The notes: generated from the sequence alone by a model not told the origin. Positions 45,447-53,219 are shown, numbered from the stretch's first letter. The stretch is 64,000 bases of DNA from Bacteroidales bacterium (GCA_020636845.1 JACJXD010000001.1:186001-250000), one strand, 5' to 3'. Program-made: numbers and translations.

Positions 45447-45621
45447 TTTTTGCTTTCGAAGCGCAAAAATACATATTCCTGATTAATTATAAAAATGCCA
45501 AATGAATTTTACCGGAATAATTATTCCCGGGGTTTTTGCTTCAATGCAAAAATGTTTTACAGCATTTGGAGTATGATAGCATTTGATTATGTAAAAACTT
45601 CTCCGTAACATTGCATTGAAT

Positions 45622-45777
45622 TTTGGTTCTCGATTTCGAGATTAAAAGGGAACCCGGTGTAAAACCGGGGCTGTCCCCGCAGCTGTAAGCTCTTTTTATA
45701 CTTTTTACTCCCCTGCCACTGTGGCTAAAACCATGGGAAGGCCGTAAAAAGTTGAGCAAGCCAGAAGACCTGCCAAA
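45622..45777 (+). promoter_or_regulatory. Cobalamin riboswitch
   Basis: The sequence contains the signature elements of the cobalamin aptamer: AAAAGGGAACCCGGTG (45644-45659), the core CCGGGGCTGTCCCCGCAGCTG, a CCTGCCACTGTGG segment, GGGAAGGCC, and the B12 box AAGCCAGAAGACCTGCC ending near 45774. TTTGG (45622-45626) and CCAAA (45773-45777) can close the P1 stem. It lies about 120 bp upstream of a BtuB-like receptor on the same strand. Adenosylcobalamin binding would lower expression of the uptake genes. AGACCT in the B12 box (45766-45771) is complementary to AGGTCT at 45821-45826, a possible switching helix. No T-rich terminator follows, so control is probably translational. Confidence 0.95.
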
Positions 45778-45894
45778 CTGCATTTTCGTAGCTTTCGGGT
45801 GAAAAAGCGAAGATTAGAACAGGTCTATTCTCAGTTCTATTTTCACTAAGTCCGAGCGTTACGAATGATTGATAGATGTTAATCATTTGTAGCA

Positions 45895-47808
45895 ATGAAG
45901 TTTAAAGTATTTCTGGTAATTGTTTTCATAGTCTGCTTTCGGATTACGCTGAAAGCTCAAATGAGCATTGATACCATTAAAATCGATGAGGTTAGGGTTT
46001 ACGGTAGTTATCCCGATGTACATGTTGTAGGTGCCAGCGTTTTAAAGGTTGATACATTAAAGTTGCTTACGTTTTCGAACAGGTCGCTAGCCGATTTACT
46101 TCAATCTAACAACTTCAACATAAAAACTTATGGGGTTGGAGGGCTGGCCTCCATTTCAACGCGAGGCGGAAGTTCGTACCATACGGCAGTAGTATGGAAT
46201 GGCATTAATATTCAGAGTCCCATGAATGGAAATGTGAACCTGTCGATGATGCCGGTTACAATGTTTAACAGTATAAAGTTCCAAGAAGGAGGATCGGGTA
46301 CTGCGTACGGAAGTGGGGCTGTATCCGGAGTATTACTAGTAAATAGTAATGGCATACTGAATACGCCAAATAAGGTTAATGTTGGCATTATGTATGGTGG
46401 AGGAAATACCCGTTCGGTAACATCGGGTATTAAGTTAGGAAACCGTAATGTTGCAGTCGCGCTTAAACTTTACGGTTCGAAAGCCGATAACGATTATTCC
46501 TTTAAGAATATATTTAAATATGGCGAACCTAAAGAAAACATTTCCAATGCACAGGCCAAGCAGTACGGTTTACTTTCCGATGTAAGTGTTAGATTTACTG
46601 AAAATACGCAATGGAATCTGTCGGGGTGGATACAGCACAACAATAAGAATTTGCAAACTATAATGAGCAGTACCAACCCATCACAGGCAAATCAAACCGA
46701 CGATAACTACGCAGCATCTTCCAACTTTAAATTCTCGTTTGGCAACGTTGCCTTTAAGTTAAAAAATGCTCTCTTAGACGGGAAAATAGACTATTCCGAT
46801 CCAACCACTAATAATTTCAGCATAAGCGAATTTACCCAGTTTATAAATGAAATCGAAGCAAAAGTAGCAGCGCTAAAAGGGGGCGAGGTGGACATTAATT
46901 TAAACTATACAAGGGAAACGGCCAATGCCGACGACTATACTTCGGGCAATGCTTTACGAAATAAACTTTCGGCATACGCATCGTTAAGCAAGTCCTTTTT
47001 CAACAGAAAAGTTTTACTAAGCACCGTACTTCGTAGCGACATGATTGACGGCGATTTTAAACCAACAACTTACTCGTTGGGGACAGAGTATAATGTGTTG
47101 TCATTTTTGAAATTGAAGGCATCTGCTGCACGGGTATTCCGTTTTCCAACGCTTAACGATCTTTTTTGGGCTAACACCACTTATGCTGCAGGAAACCCCG
47201 ATTTAAAACCGGAGTTGGGCTGGAATACCGACTGTGGTGCTGTTTTTCACTACAGTACAAATTTAGTTAGCGTTGAAGTGGCTAATACAATTTACTATAC
47301 CAATATTAAAGACTGGATATCGTGGATTTCCGATCCTACGGATAGTTGGAAGTACAAGCCCGTAAATTTAAGTACCGGAGAATCGTATGGCGATGAGTTG
47401 TCATCCTCGTTTAAATATCACGTTGGAAAGTTTAACGCCGGTGTTGGTATAATGTACAACTATACCCATTCGCGAATGTATGGCGATGACGATTACGATG
47501 GTCAAACAATGTTTTACATGCCAAAGCATAGGTTAAACGGAAATTTGACTTTAGTGTACGGAGGTTGGCAGGCTTTATTCGATTATTCATATACGGGTTT
47601 GCGATACACCGATGCACAGCATTCGCTTCCATACTATAATGTAGGAAATCTTTCTGTTGGGAAAAACTTTAGCATAAGTGGCGTAAAAACAACGGTTTTA
47701 TTCACCGTTAACAATTTATGGAACGAAAGTTACCAGTTAATAAGATCGTACGCAATGCCTTTACGTTACTACCAAATATCAGTAAACATGGAACTATCAA
47801 AATTATAA
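45895..47808 (+). CDS. btuB: TonB-dependent cobalamin receptor, BtuB-like
   Basis: A 637-residue outer-membrane receptor with a signal peptide (MKFKVFLVIVFIVCFRITLK), a plug domain (NRSLADLLQSNNFNIKTYGV, GGLASISTRGGSSYHTAVVWNGI, GSGTAYGSGAVSGVLLV) and a 22-strand barrel ending in a typical C-terminal aromatic strand (YYQISVNMELSKL). The cobalamin riboswitch in its leader makes corrinoids the substrate with good confidence. Uptake would be energised by TonB-ExbBD. It is followed 21 bp later by the BtuG-like lipoprotein, the pairing seen in Bacteroides B12 loci, where BtuG sits as a lid on BtuB. Inner-membrane BtuFCD genes are not in this window. Confidence 0.9.
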   Translation: MKFKVFLVIVFIVCFRITLKAQMSIDTIKIDEVRVYGSYPDVHVVGASVLKVDTLKLLTFSNRSLADLLQSNNFNIKTYGVGGLASISTRGGSSYHTAVVWNGINIQSPMNGNVNLSMMPVTMFNSIKFQEGGSGTAYGSGAVSGVLLVNSNGILNTPNKVNVGIMYGGGNTRSVTSGIKLGNRNVAVALKLYGSKADNDYSFKNIFKYGEPKENISNAQAKQYGLLSDVSVRFTENTQWNLSGWIQHNNKNLQTIMSSTNPSQANQTDDNYAASSNFKFSFGNVAFKLKNALLDGKIDYSDPTTNNFSISEFTQFINEIEAKVAALKGGEVDINLNYTRETANADDYTSGNALRNKLSAYASLSKSFFNRKVLLSTVLRSDMIDGDFKPTTYSLGTEYNVLSFLKLKASAARVFRFPTLNDLFWANTTYAAGNPDLKPELGWNTDCGAVFHYSTNLVSVEVANTIYYTNIKDWISWISDPTDSWKYKPVNLSTGESYGDELSSSFKYHVGKFNAGVGIMYNYTHSRMYGDDDYDGQTMFYMPKHRLNGNLTLVYGGWQALFDYSYTGLRYTDAQHSLPYYNVGNLSVGKNFSISGVKTTVLFTVNNLWNESYQLIRSYAMPLRYYQISVNMELSKL

Positions 47809-47829
47809 CCTAACCTTAAATTTTTTAGT

Positions 47830-48903
47830 ATGAAAAAGTTATCAGTTACATTAATTGCCGCTCTTCTTTTTTCGTCCTTATTTATTTCGTGCGAAAAGGA
47901 TGATGATACTACCACAGGAAAGTTCGATAATGGTGTTATTGTGTTAAACGAAGGAGCGTATGGCAATTCGAACGCTTCGGTAAGTTGGGTAAGTTACAAA
48001 TCCGATTCTGTTGTAAACAATGTTTTTTATTCGGTAAATGGCCGTTCCATCGGCGATGTATTACAAAGCGCCATAATTTACAGAGGAAAAATATACATGG
48101 TACTTAATAATTCGCATAAAGTTGAAATTGCCAGTAGTTCCGATTTTGTTCAGGCGGGGACAATCGAAGGGTTAAATACTCCACGATATGCAACCGTTGC
48201 AAATAATTCTCTTTATATAACCCAATGGAACAGTTGGGGGCAAAAGGGCGCCGTAATGGTTTACGATTTATCGTCGTTAAGTAAAATCGATTCAATTCCT
48301 GTAGGTTATGGACCTGAACAAATTCTATATTCCGACGGAAAACTTTGGGTGGCAAATGGTGGTGGTCTCAGCAAAGATTCTACCATATCGGTAATTAATC
48401 CGTCGAACAACGAGGTTGAAAAAACTATTGAGGTTGCATATAGCCCGACAAGGTTTACCGTTGATGCCAATAATAATATTTGGGCAATTTGTTCGGGTTT
48501 AACTATTTACGATGATAACTTTTCTGTAATTGGACATAAACCTTCGAAGTTGGCAATGATTAACCCGGATAATGAAGAAGTTGAAAAAACAGTTGACTTA
48601 TTTGCCGAAAAGCATCCCACTATGATTGATATAAATCCCAGTGGCAATACTCTTTACTTTGGTGGAGGATGGTCATTCGATGGCATTTACACGTTAAACA
48701 TTTCGTCAACTTCGTATCAAGGCCCAATAATCAATGGTTCGGTTTACGGATTTAACGTTAATCCTAAAAATGGCGATATATACTGTTTGGAAGCACCGAC
48801 CTTTACGGCAGCAGGAACCTTGAAGGTTTACAATAGCAATGGAGGAGAGGCTGTAAAAACAGTTGAAGTTGGGATAGGACCTAATGGTGTTCTTTTCAAC
48901 TAG
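47830..48903 (+). CDS. btuG: Surface cobalamin-binding lipoprotein, BtuG-like beta-propeller
   Basis: A 357-residue lipoprotein with lipobox FIS-C21 followed by EKDDD, which fits the lipoprotein export signal described for Bacteroidota surface lipoproteins. The rest is a YncE/DUF5074-type beta-propeller made of repeats such as KIYMVLNNSHKVEIA, KLWVANGGG, NNEVEKTIEVAYSPTRFTVD and ISVINPSNNEV. In Bacteroides thetaiotaomicron, BtuG of this architecture binds B12 with extremely high affinity and hands it to BtuB. Gene order here (riboswitch, btuB, btuG-like) supports the same role. Some DUF5074 proteins have other ligands, so the assignment is by fold and context. Confidence 0.82.
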   Translation: MKKLSVTLIAALLFSSLFISCEKDDDTTTGKFDNGVIVLNEGAYGNSNASVSWVSYKSDSVVNNVFYSVNGRSIGDVLQSAIIYRGKIYMVLNNSHKVEIASSSDFVQAGTIEGLNTPRYATVANNSLYITQWNSWGQKGAVMVYDLSSLSKIDSIPVGYGPEQILYSDGKLWVANGGGLSKDSTISVINPSNNEVEKTIEVAYSPTRFTVDANNNIWAICSGLTIYDDNFSVIGHKPSKLAMINPDNEEVEKTVDLFAEKHPTMIDINPSGNTLYFGGGWSFDGIYTLNISSTSYQGPIINGSVYGFNVNPKNGDIYCLEAPTFTAAGTLKVYNSNGGEAVKTVEVGIGPNGVLFN

Positions 48904-48908
48904 GCTAT

Positions 48909-49604
48909 ATGAAGTGTGTTTTTAGTTGGAGCGGGGGAAAGGACTCCGCTCTTGCTCTTTATAAAGTTTTAAAGTCGAAAGAATTTGATGTTGTTGGACT
49001 ATTGACAACTTTTAATGAAGCGAACAAGCGGGTTTCCATGCACGGAGTAACGCAAGAGTTCATCGAAGAACAGGCCAAGGCAATAGGAGTGCCTCTTATT
49101 TCGATTTATCTTCCCGAGAATTCTTCTATGGAGATGTATAACCAAATTATGCACACCATTTTATTGGAGCAGAAAGGCAAAGGAGTTCAAGGGGTAATTT
49201 TCGGCGATATATTTTTAGACGATTTAAGGCAATATAGGGAAAAGCAGTTAGGCAAACTTGGGCTAATGGCATTTTTCCCGCTTTGGAATATGAGCACAAA
49301 CAATGTTGCCGATGAGTTTATTGCTGCTGGATTTAAAGCGGTTGTGTCGTGTGTCGATGGTTCGTTGTTAAAAAAGACCATGGCAGGAAAAATGTATAAT
49401 CGAAATTTTATTGCCGATTTGCCCGTAAATGTTGACGTTTGTGGCGAAAATGGTGAATTTCACAGTTTCGTCTTCGATGGGCCAATTTTCAAAAATCCGA
49501 TTTTGTATAAACGTGGGAAAAATGTAGCACGAAACTATGCTAATTCCCAAGAAGGAAATACTAAAACGTTCTGGTTTGCCGATTTAAATGTTGTTAGTAA
49601 ATAA
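48909..49604 (+). CDS. DUF71/COG2102 PP-loop ATPase (B12-linked subgroup)
   Basis: A 231-residue PP-loop ATP pyrophosphatase-type protein: N-terminal SWSGGKDSALALYKVL, then LLTTFNEANKRVSMHGV, and the C-terminal CGENGEFHSFVFDGPIF block shared with diphthine-ammonia ligase (Dph6). Bacteria lack diphthamide, and comparative genomics has assigned a separate DUF71 subgroup to B12 salvage, perhaps as an amidase/amide ligase on corrinoid side chains. Its place five bases after btuG in a riboswitch-controlled operon supports that subgroup. The actual substrate is not established. Its last 11 bases overlap the convergent gene. Confidence 0.85.
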   Translation: MKCVFSWSGGKDSALALYKVLKSKEFDVVGLLTTFNEANKRVSMHGVTQEFIEEQAKAIGVPLISIYLPENSSMEMYNQIMHTILLEQKGKGVQGVIFGDIFLDDLRQYREKQLGKLGLMAFFPLWNMSTNNVADEFIAAGFKAVVSCVDGSLLKKTMAGKMYNRNFIADLPVNVDVCGENGEFHSFVFDGPIFKNPILYKRGKNVARNYANSQEGNTKTFWFADLNVVSK

Positions 49605-50403
49605 CAAACTGGATAAAGTAATTTACCCGTTCGTCGGGCGAAATGCTAAACATCCATGCCGATATATCCTCGAATGAGGTTACTTGATCACCTTCCTGAT
49701 TTAACTTGAACTTGATAAACGGAATGTTATCCTTAGTAAATACAAAAAGCAACTTGTTTTTTTCGGGCTGCGAAGTGCTTCGTTCAAGCGTATATCCTTC
49801 CATTAAACTAGTAAGAGGAAATTTAACTTTTTCGCCGGCCTTAAACTGTTGATTCTTTTCGTACTGGTTTGGATATATTAGCGAGGCATTATTTTCGTAT
49901 AAGTTGAAAATATTCAGGTAGCAATCCTTTGTGGGGACAATTGAGTATGTCATCATTTCCCCGTTTTCGTATCCTTGCTTAATTCCATCGATATTTACCT
50001 GAAAGGCAGGGTCGTTTCCCTTGTCGTACAAAACCACGTTGGCATCAATTACTACTTCTATGTAGAAGTTTTGATGCTCATCAATTCCCCTGTTTACCGA
50101 TTTAACTTCGTATCCTTTAACTGCTCCGCGAATTTCGGAAAGCATGTCGGACATGAATACTTCGTCGAATTTGGAGCCAATTTCACCCTTATAAAGCATT
50201 TCGTACGATTGAATATGTTCCGAAACACCTGCTTTGCGCAACGCGTCGATCTTAGCTTGCACAATAGCTTTCGATTTTGCAACCTCCTCGGTTATATTTC
50301 CAACAATTTGCTGTCGCCCAACAGCGTCTTTAATTCTGACAGTTTTTTGCGCGAATCCAACGGTGGAAACTAAAACGAAACAAAGTGTAAGTATTCGGTT
50401 CAT
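49594..50403 (-). CDS. Exported DUF4384-type protein of unknown function
   Basis: A 269-residue protein with a clear Sec signal (MNRILTLCFVLVSTVGFAQ). The middle resembles DUF4384 domains (MMTYSIVPTKDCYLNIFNLY, SLIYPNQYEKNQQFKAGEKV), all-beta modules found in envelope and stress-linked proteins across Bacteroidota and Proteobacteria. The N-terminal part (about 20-120) is mixed helical and not recognised. It is convergent with the DUF71 gene, overlapping by 11 bp at the 3' ends, and lies downstream of the trpB terminator. Function unknown. Confidence 0.7.
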   Translation of the reverse strand: MNRILTLCFVLVSTVGFAQKTVRIKDAVGRQQIVGNITEEVAKSKAIVQAKIDALRKAGVSEHIQSYEMLYKGEIGSKFDEVFMSDMLSEIRGAVKGYEVKSVNRGIDEHQNFYIEVVIDANVVLYDKGNDPAFQVNIDGIKQGYENGEMMTYSIVPTKDCYLNIFNLYENNASLIYPNQYEKNQQFKAGEKVKFPLTSLMEGYTLERSTSQPEKNKLLFVFTKDNIPFIKFKLNQEGDQVTSFEDISAWMFSISPDERVNYFIQFVIY

Positions 50404-50482
50404 GGCTAAATCTATTTTTGTTAAAGGTACAAAAACGCTTCAATAATTGTGCAAATGTTAGTGAAACGGTTATCAATTTGAG

Positions 50483-50519
50483 AAAAAATGGCTGTCGAAT
50501 ATTAGTTCTCGACAGCCAT
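50483..50519 (-). terminator. Intrinsic terminator after trpB
   Basis: An 11-bp perfect stem ATGGCTGTCGA / TCGACAGCCAT with a 10-nt loop is followed on the minus strand by a six-T run. It begins 15 bp after the trpB stop, so transcription of trpB ends here. Confidence 0.92.
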
Positions 50520-50534
50520 ATAACAAAAACATTT

Positions 50535-51734
50535 CTAGAATTCTCTCTCAACGTCCTTGTCGCCTCTACCGGATAGGTTTACAATAGCCAATCTGTTTTT
50601 ACCTTTTAGCAACTTGGTGGCAAGCGCAACCGCATGGCTCGATTCTATTGCAGGAATAATACCTTCCAATCGCGAAAGTAGGTTAAACGCATTAACCGCC
50701 TCGTTATCGGTTACAGGAAAGTATTGTACTCTTCCCGTATCTTTAAGAAACGCGTGTTGCGGGCTAATTCCGGGATAATCGAGTCCCGCTGCTACCGAAT
50801 GCGATTCTCTGGGATTACCCTTTTCATCGACTAAACAGTATGAGCGAGTTCCCTGAAAAATGGTCGGTTTGCCAAACGATAAGGTTGCTGCCGTATTTTG
50901 TGGTGTAGCCAATCCACCGCCTTCTGCCCCGAAAATTTCCACTTCAGGATCATTTAAAAATCCTGAAAACAGTCCGATTGAATTTGAGCCTCCTCCTATA
51001 CATGCAAAAATAGAATCGGGAAGTCTGTCTTCTTGGCTTAATATCTGATTTCTTGCCTCCTGTCCAATTACACTTTGGAAATATCCAACCATTTTAGGAT
51101 AGGGATGAGGGCCTACTTGCGATCCCAAAATGTAAAAGGAATCGGGATGCTGGACGTAATAGGTGAGCGCTGCATCAACGGCATCCTTGAGCGTTGCCGT
51201 TCCGGCTGTAGTTGTTATAACCTGAGCACCGAGCAATTCCATTCGTTTTACATTTAGCGCTTGGCGCTCAATATCTTTGGCGCCCATAAATACCTTGCAG
51301 GAAATACCCATTAATGCCGCAGCTGTAGCCGTGGCAACACCATGCTGACCAGCGCCTGTTTCGGCTATTATTTCTTTTGCTCCCATACGTTTGGCAATTA
51401 GTACCTGCCCAATGGTGTTATTAATTTTGTGTGCGCCTGTATGATTTAAATCTTCCCTTTTCAAGTAAATTCTGGAACCAACAAAATCCGATAGTCTTTT
51501 TGCAAAATATAATGGCGAAGGTCTTCCTACGTAATGTTTTAAGTAGTAAATAAATTCCAATTTAAAACCTGGATCAACCGCAAGTTTTTCAAATTCGTTC
51601 GATAATATTTCGAGAGGTTTTACAAGAGGTTCAGGAACAAAGGCTCCTCCATATTCTCCGTATTTTCCGTTATAGTTTAACATCTCGTTTAGTGGTGATA
51701 CCTCTATTTGGCGTGATAAAATTTTTGTTTCCAT
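50535..51734 (-). CDS. trpB: Tryptophan synthase beta chain
   Basis: TrpB condenses indole with L-serine to give tryptophan, using PLP. At 399 residues it is the standard (TrpB1) form: GKYGEYGGAFVPEPL, the PLP lysine K103 in LNHTGAHKINNTIGQ, AETGAGQHGVATATA, the phosphate-binding CIGGGSNSIGLF and the C-terminal NLSGRGDKDVE. No trpA or other trp gene is adjacent: a terminator follows and a leader-peptide attenuator precedes it. The gene is therefore an independently regulated, single-gene unit that may be used with a distant TrpA or for indole salvage. The leader between the attenuator and the ATG is about 230 nt. Confidence 0.97.
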   Translation of the reverse strand: METKILSRQIEVSPLNEMLNYNGKYGEYGGAFVPEPLVKPLEILSNEFEKLAVDPGFKLEFIYYLKHYVGRPSPLYFAKRLSDFVGSRIYLKREDLNHTGAHKINNTIGQVLIAKRMGAKEIIAETGAGQHGVATATAAALMGISCKVFMGAKDIERQALNVKRMELLGAQVITTTAGTATLKDAVDAALTYYVQHPDSFYILGSQVGPHPYPKMVGYFQSVIGQEARNQILSQEDRLPDSIFACIGGGSNSIGLFSGFLNDPEVEIFGAEGGGLATPQNTAATLSFGKPTIFQGTRSYCLVDEKGNPRESHSVAAGLDYPGISPQHAFLKDTGRVQYFPVTDNEAVNAFNLLSRLEGIIPAIESSHAVALATKLLKGKNRLAIVNLSGRGDKDVEREF

Positions 51735-51830
51735 GATGTAATGTGTTAATAATTAAATATTTGATTTTTAAATGAATAGGTTGAAAACAGAAAGGTATTT
51801 CTAATACTAAAAACTGATTCAACTTAAATT

Positions 51831-51905
51831 TTATAATTGTTGGAAATGCGCTACCTTGAGCACAGAAAGCCAGAATATGTGCGGGGGAGCCCCCGCCACC
51901 ACCAT
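51831..51905 (-). other. GC-rich hairpin and 24-codon mini-ORF in the trpB leader
   Basis: Between the attenuator and trpB, an island of high GC (perfect palindrome GCGGGGGAGCCCCCGC near 51881-51896) interrupts AT-rich DNA. On the trpB strand it lies inside a small frame beginning ATG-GTG-GTG-GCG (MVVAGAPPHIFWLSVL...) and ending at TAA 51831-51833. It contains one Trp codon. It could be a second leader element, a structured RNA or chance; no T tract follows the hairpin. Confidence 0.3.
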
Positions 51906-51962
51906 AAAAAATTACAAAGTATGTAATGTCTGAATTCCAATTTCAATTAATTAAATCGTAAA

Positions 51963-51993
51963 AAACAAAAGCCGCAGGGTTTTCCTGCGGCTT
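51963..51993 (-). terminator. Attenuator terminator in the trpB leader
   Basis: On the minus strand AAGCCGCAGG / CCTGCGGCTT forms a perfect 10-bp stem with a 5-nt loop, followed by TTTTGTTTTT. It starts 25 nt after the leader-peptide stop and 230 nt before trpB, the position expected of a Trp-controlled transcription terminator. GGCT with ATTAT just upstream (within 52007-52019) can pair with ATAAT and the AGCC of the first arm, giving a competing structure. Confidence 0.82.
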
Positions 51994-52017
51994 GCAATAT
52001 TATATAATGATAATAGC

Positions 52018-52083
52018 CTAACGAACCCTAATTTTTCGGATTAAGTTAGACCACCACCAAATATTTTTCGAAATCATCTTCAT
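52018..52083 (-). CDS. trpL: Tryptophan leader peptide with three consecutive Trp codons
   Basis: A 21-codon frame starts ATG-AAG-ATG and reads MKMISKNI, then WWW (three consecutive TGG codons, 52057-52049), then SNLIRKIRVR and a TAG. It is preceded by a matched Bacteroidota promoter (start point estimated about 12 nt upstream) and followed by an intrinsic terminator and trpB. The leader RNA from the Trp codons to the stop can fold as GTCTAAC...AATCC with GGGTT...GTTAGGC, a 1:2-type hairpin. This is the arrangement of classical ribosome-mediated attenuation: stalling at the Trp codons would free region 2 to disrupt the terminator. The frame and Trp run are seen directly; function is inferred. 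Confidence 0.8.
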   Translation of the reverse strand: MKMISKNIWWWSNLIRKIRVR

Positions 52084-52101
52084 TGTGCTAATTGTATGCT
52101 G

Positions 52102-52133
52102 CAATTATAGCCTATAATTTTAATTTAAACAAA
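52102..52133 (-). promoter_or_regulatory. Promoter of the trpL-trpB unit
   Basis: On the minus strand TTTG (52130-52133), a 20-bp spacer and TATAATTG (52102-52109, TAnnTTTG with one mismatch) match the Bacteroidota sigma-factor consensus. Initiation a few bases further on would leave a 5' leader of about 12 nt before the trpL ATG. Confidence 0.65.
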
Positions 52134-52181
52134 TCTATTTTCGTCTTTATTCAAGCATGTAAATTTCTTTTATTGGTGCAT

Positions 52182-52212
52182 AAAAATGTTGCAACTTCGC
52201 CAAACATGACAA
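52182..52212. repeat. 31-bp repeat module, copy 1
   Basis: Begins AAAAATGTTGCAACTTCGCC and is identical over 31 bp to 53220-53250. Both copies lie shortly before a CCCTGACAGGG palindrome in the same orientation, so they are parts of one compound element that appears twice around a dead gene. Confidence 0.85.
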
Positions 52213-52269
52213 TTTTCCTACAAATTTAAAGCAGCCATGTAAGTTGACAGTCTGAACAACTATAACCAT

Positions 52270-52299
52270 GCTGTCATTTCGAGCACAGGCGAGAAATCT
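52270..52299. repeat. TGTCATTTCGAGC...GAGAAATC interspersed repeat fragment
   Basis: TGTCATTTCGAGCACAGGCG followed by AGAAATCTTC resembles a short repeat often scattered in Bacteroidota intergenic DNA. The 84-codon plus-strand frame that reads through it (52268-52522) is judged non-coding. Confidence 0.55.
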
Positions 52300-52350
52300 T
52301 CTTGCTCATGCTAAGCGTAGCCTCCGACTACGCCTCCTTAAAGGTTTTCC

Positions 52351-52385
52351 TATCCCTGACAGGGTTTTAAACCCTGTCAGGGATA
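52351..52385. repeat. Palindromic repeat (CCCTGACAGGGTTT), copy 1
   Basis: TATCCCTGACAGGGTTT and its reverse complement sit back to back (35 bp). A second copy is at 53303-53335; downstream flanks of both also match loosely (GTAAA-GAAATGGCA). The palindrome folds into a long hairpin, typical of small dispersed non-coding elements. Confidence 0.85.
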
Positions 52386-52601
52386 TAGGCCGTAAACGGA
52401 AATGGCAGCAGTTGGTGCGCGTGTTGAAAAGAAGCCCGTTCAGGGGAGGTTTAGCGGGGGTTGTTTTTCGTTTATCAAAAAATAATTTTTACAGGGAAAA
52501 TGCCCGCGTTTCTAAAAATTAAATTTACTTTTACTTTACAGTTCACGCTATGGGGCAAGTTGCCCTGTAAACTTTTATAAAACACCAAAAAGGAGTGTAG
52601 A

Positions 52602-53105
52602 ATGTTTAAAAAGCAAAAAACGTTTTCAGAAAAATTGTTTCTTATGGCGTTGCGTCTTTTATAGTTGTTGGTGGTCCTTTGTCTTCTTGCACTGGTGGCA
52701 GTGAAAGCGAATACGATAAATTGAAAAAAGAATACGAGGCCATGCAAAAAGATAGCATAAATATGGTAGATGCTATAAAATATGAAACCGATGTTAAGTT
52801 GAAAGAATGTAATATTTCGAATGCTTTCTGGTATGAAGCACTTGGAAATTCAGGTGGAACAATATATCAACCGGCAAATTTGCCGACAGTGTTAAAGGTA
52901 TTGGTTCGCATATGATTTGGTTTTCCCTGGTTATGCATTGGGCGCTCAGTTATTAATAAATCAATATGGTCCAGATGGATACAATCAATTAAACACTGAT
53001 CAAATTAATGGTTTAAATAATACCATTTCGCTTTCAAACACCTATGTCGCCTTTTTTAACACCAATCGCAAACAAACGTTTGGAAATGTTGGCGGCACGT
53101 GGTAA
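52602..53105 (+). pseudogene. Frameshifted lipoprotein gene
   Basis: After an AGGAG ribosome site, ATG at 52602 opens MFKKQKTF..., which hits a stop after 20 codons. One frame over, the sequence continues as a lipoprotein signal (VSYGVASFIVVGGPLSSC) and TGGSESEYDKLKKEYEAMQK, reaching a stop at 52915. A third frame then carries FPGYALGAQLLINQYGPDGY and a plausible C-terminus ending at the TAA at 53105. Restoring two or three single bases would give a lipoprotein of about 165 residues with a short coiled-coil start. The family was not recognised. It is either a decayed gene or a site of sequencing error; the repeats on both sides favour decay after rearrangement. Confidence 0.6.
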
Positions 53106-53136
53106 ATAAAAAGATTATTTGATTTTTTATAGCGTT

Positions 53137-53164
53137 GAGCCGGATTTTAAATCCGGCTCTTTCT
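53137..53164 (+). terminator. Hairpin terminator after the lipoprotein pseudogene
   Basis: GAGCCGGAT / ATCCGGCTC, a 9-bp perfect stem with a 5-nt loop, followed by TTTCT. It lies 31 bp past the last pseudogene stop, suggesting that the gene once had a normal transcription unit. Confidence 0.65.
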
Positions 53165-53219
53165 AATTGGCAGGCGTTTCCGAACGGGAGAGCGCACGGA
53201 AAGCATTTCCACGCAAGCA

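Noticed and set aside
45541..45783. 80-codon minus-strand frame over the riboswitch
   Set aside because: It lies antisense to a strongly recognisable cobalamin aptamer and has no protein-like features.
52268..52522. 84-codon plus-strand frame
   Set aside because: It reads through the TGTCATTTCGAGC repeat and the CCCTGACAGGG palindrome, is rich in Arg/Leu as expected from repeat DNA, and has no recognisable domain.
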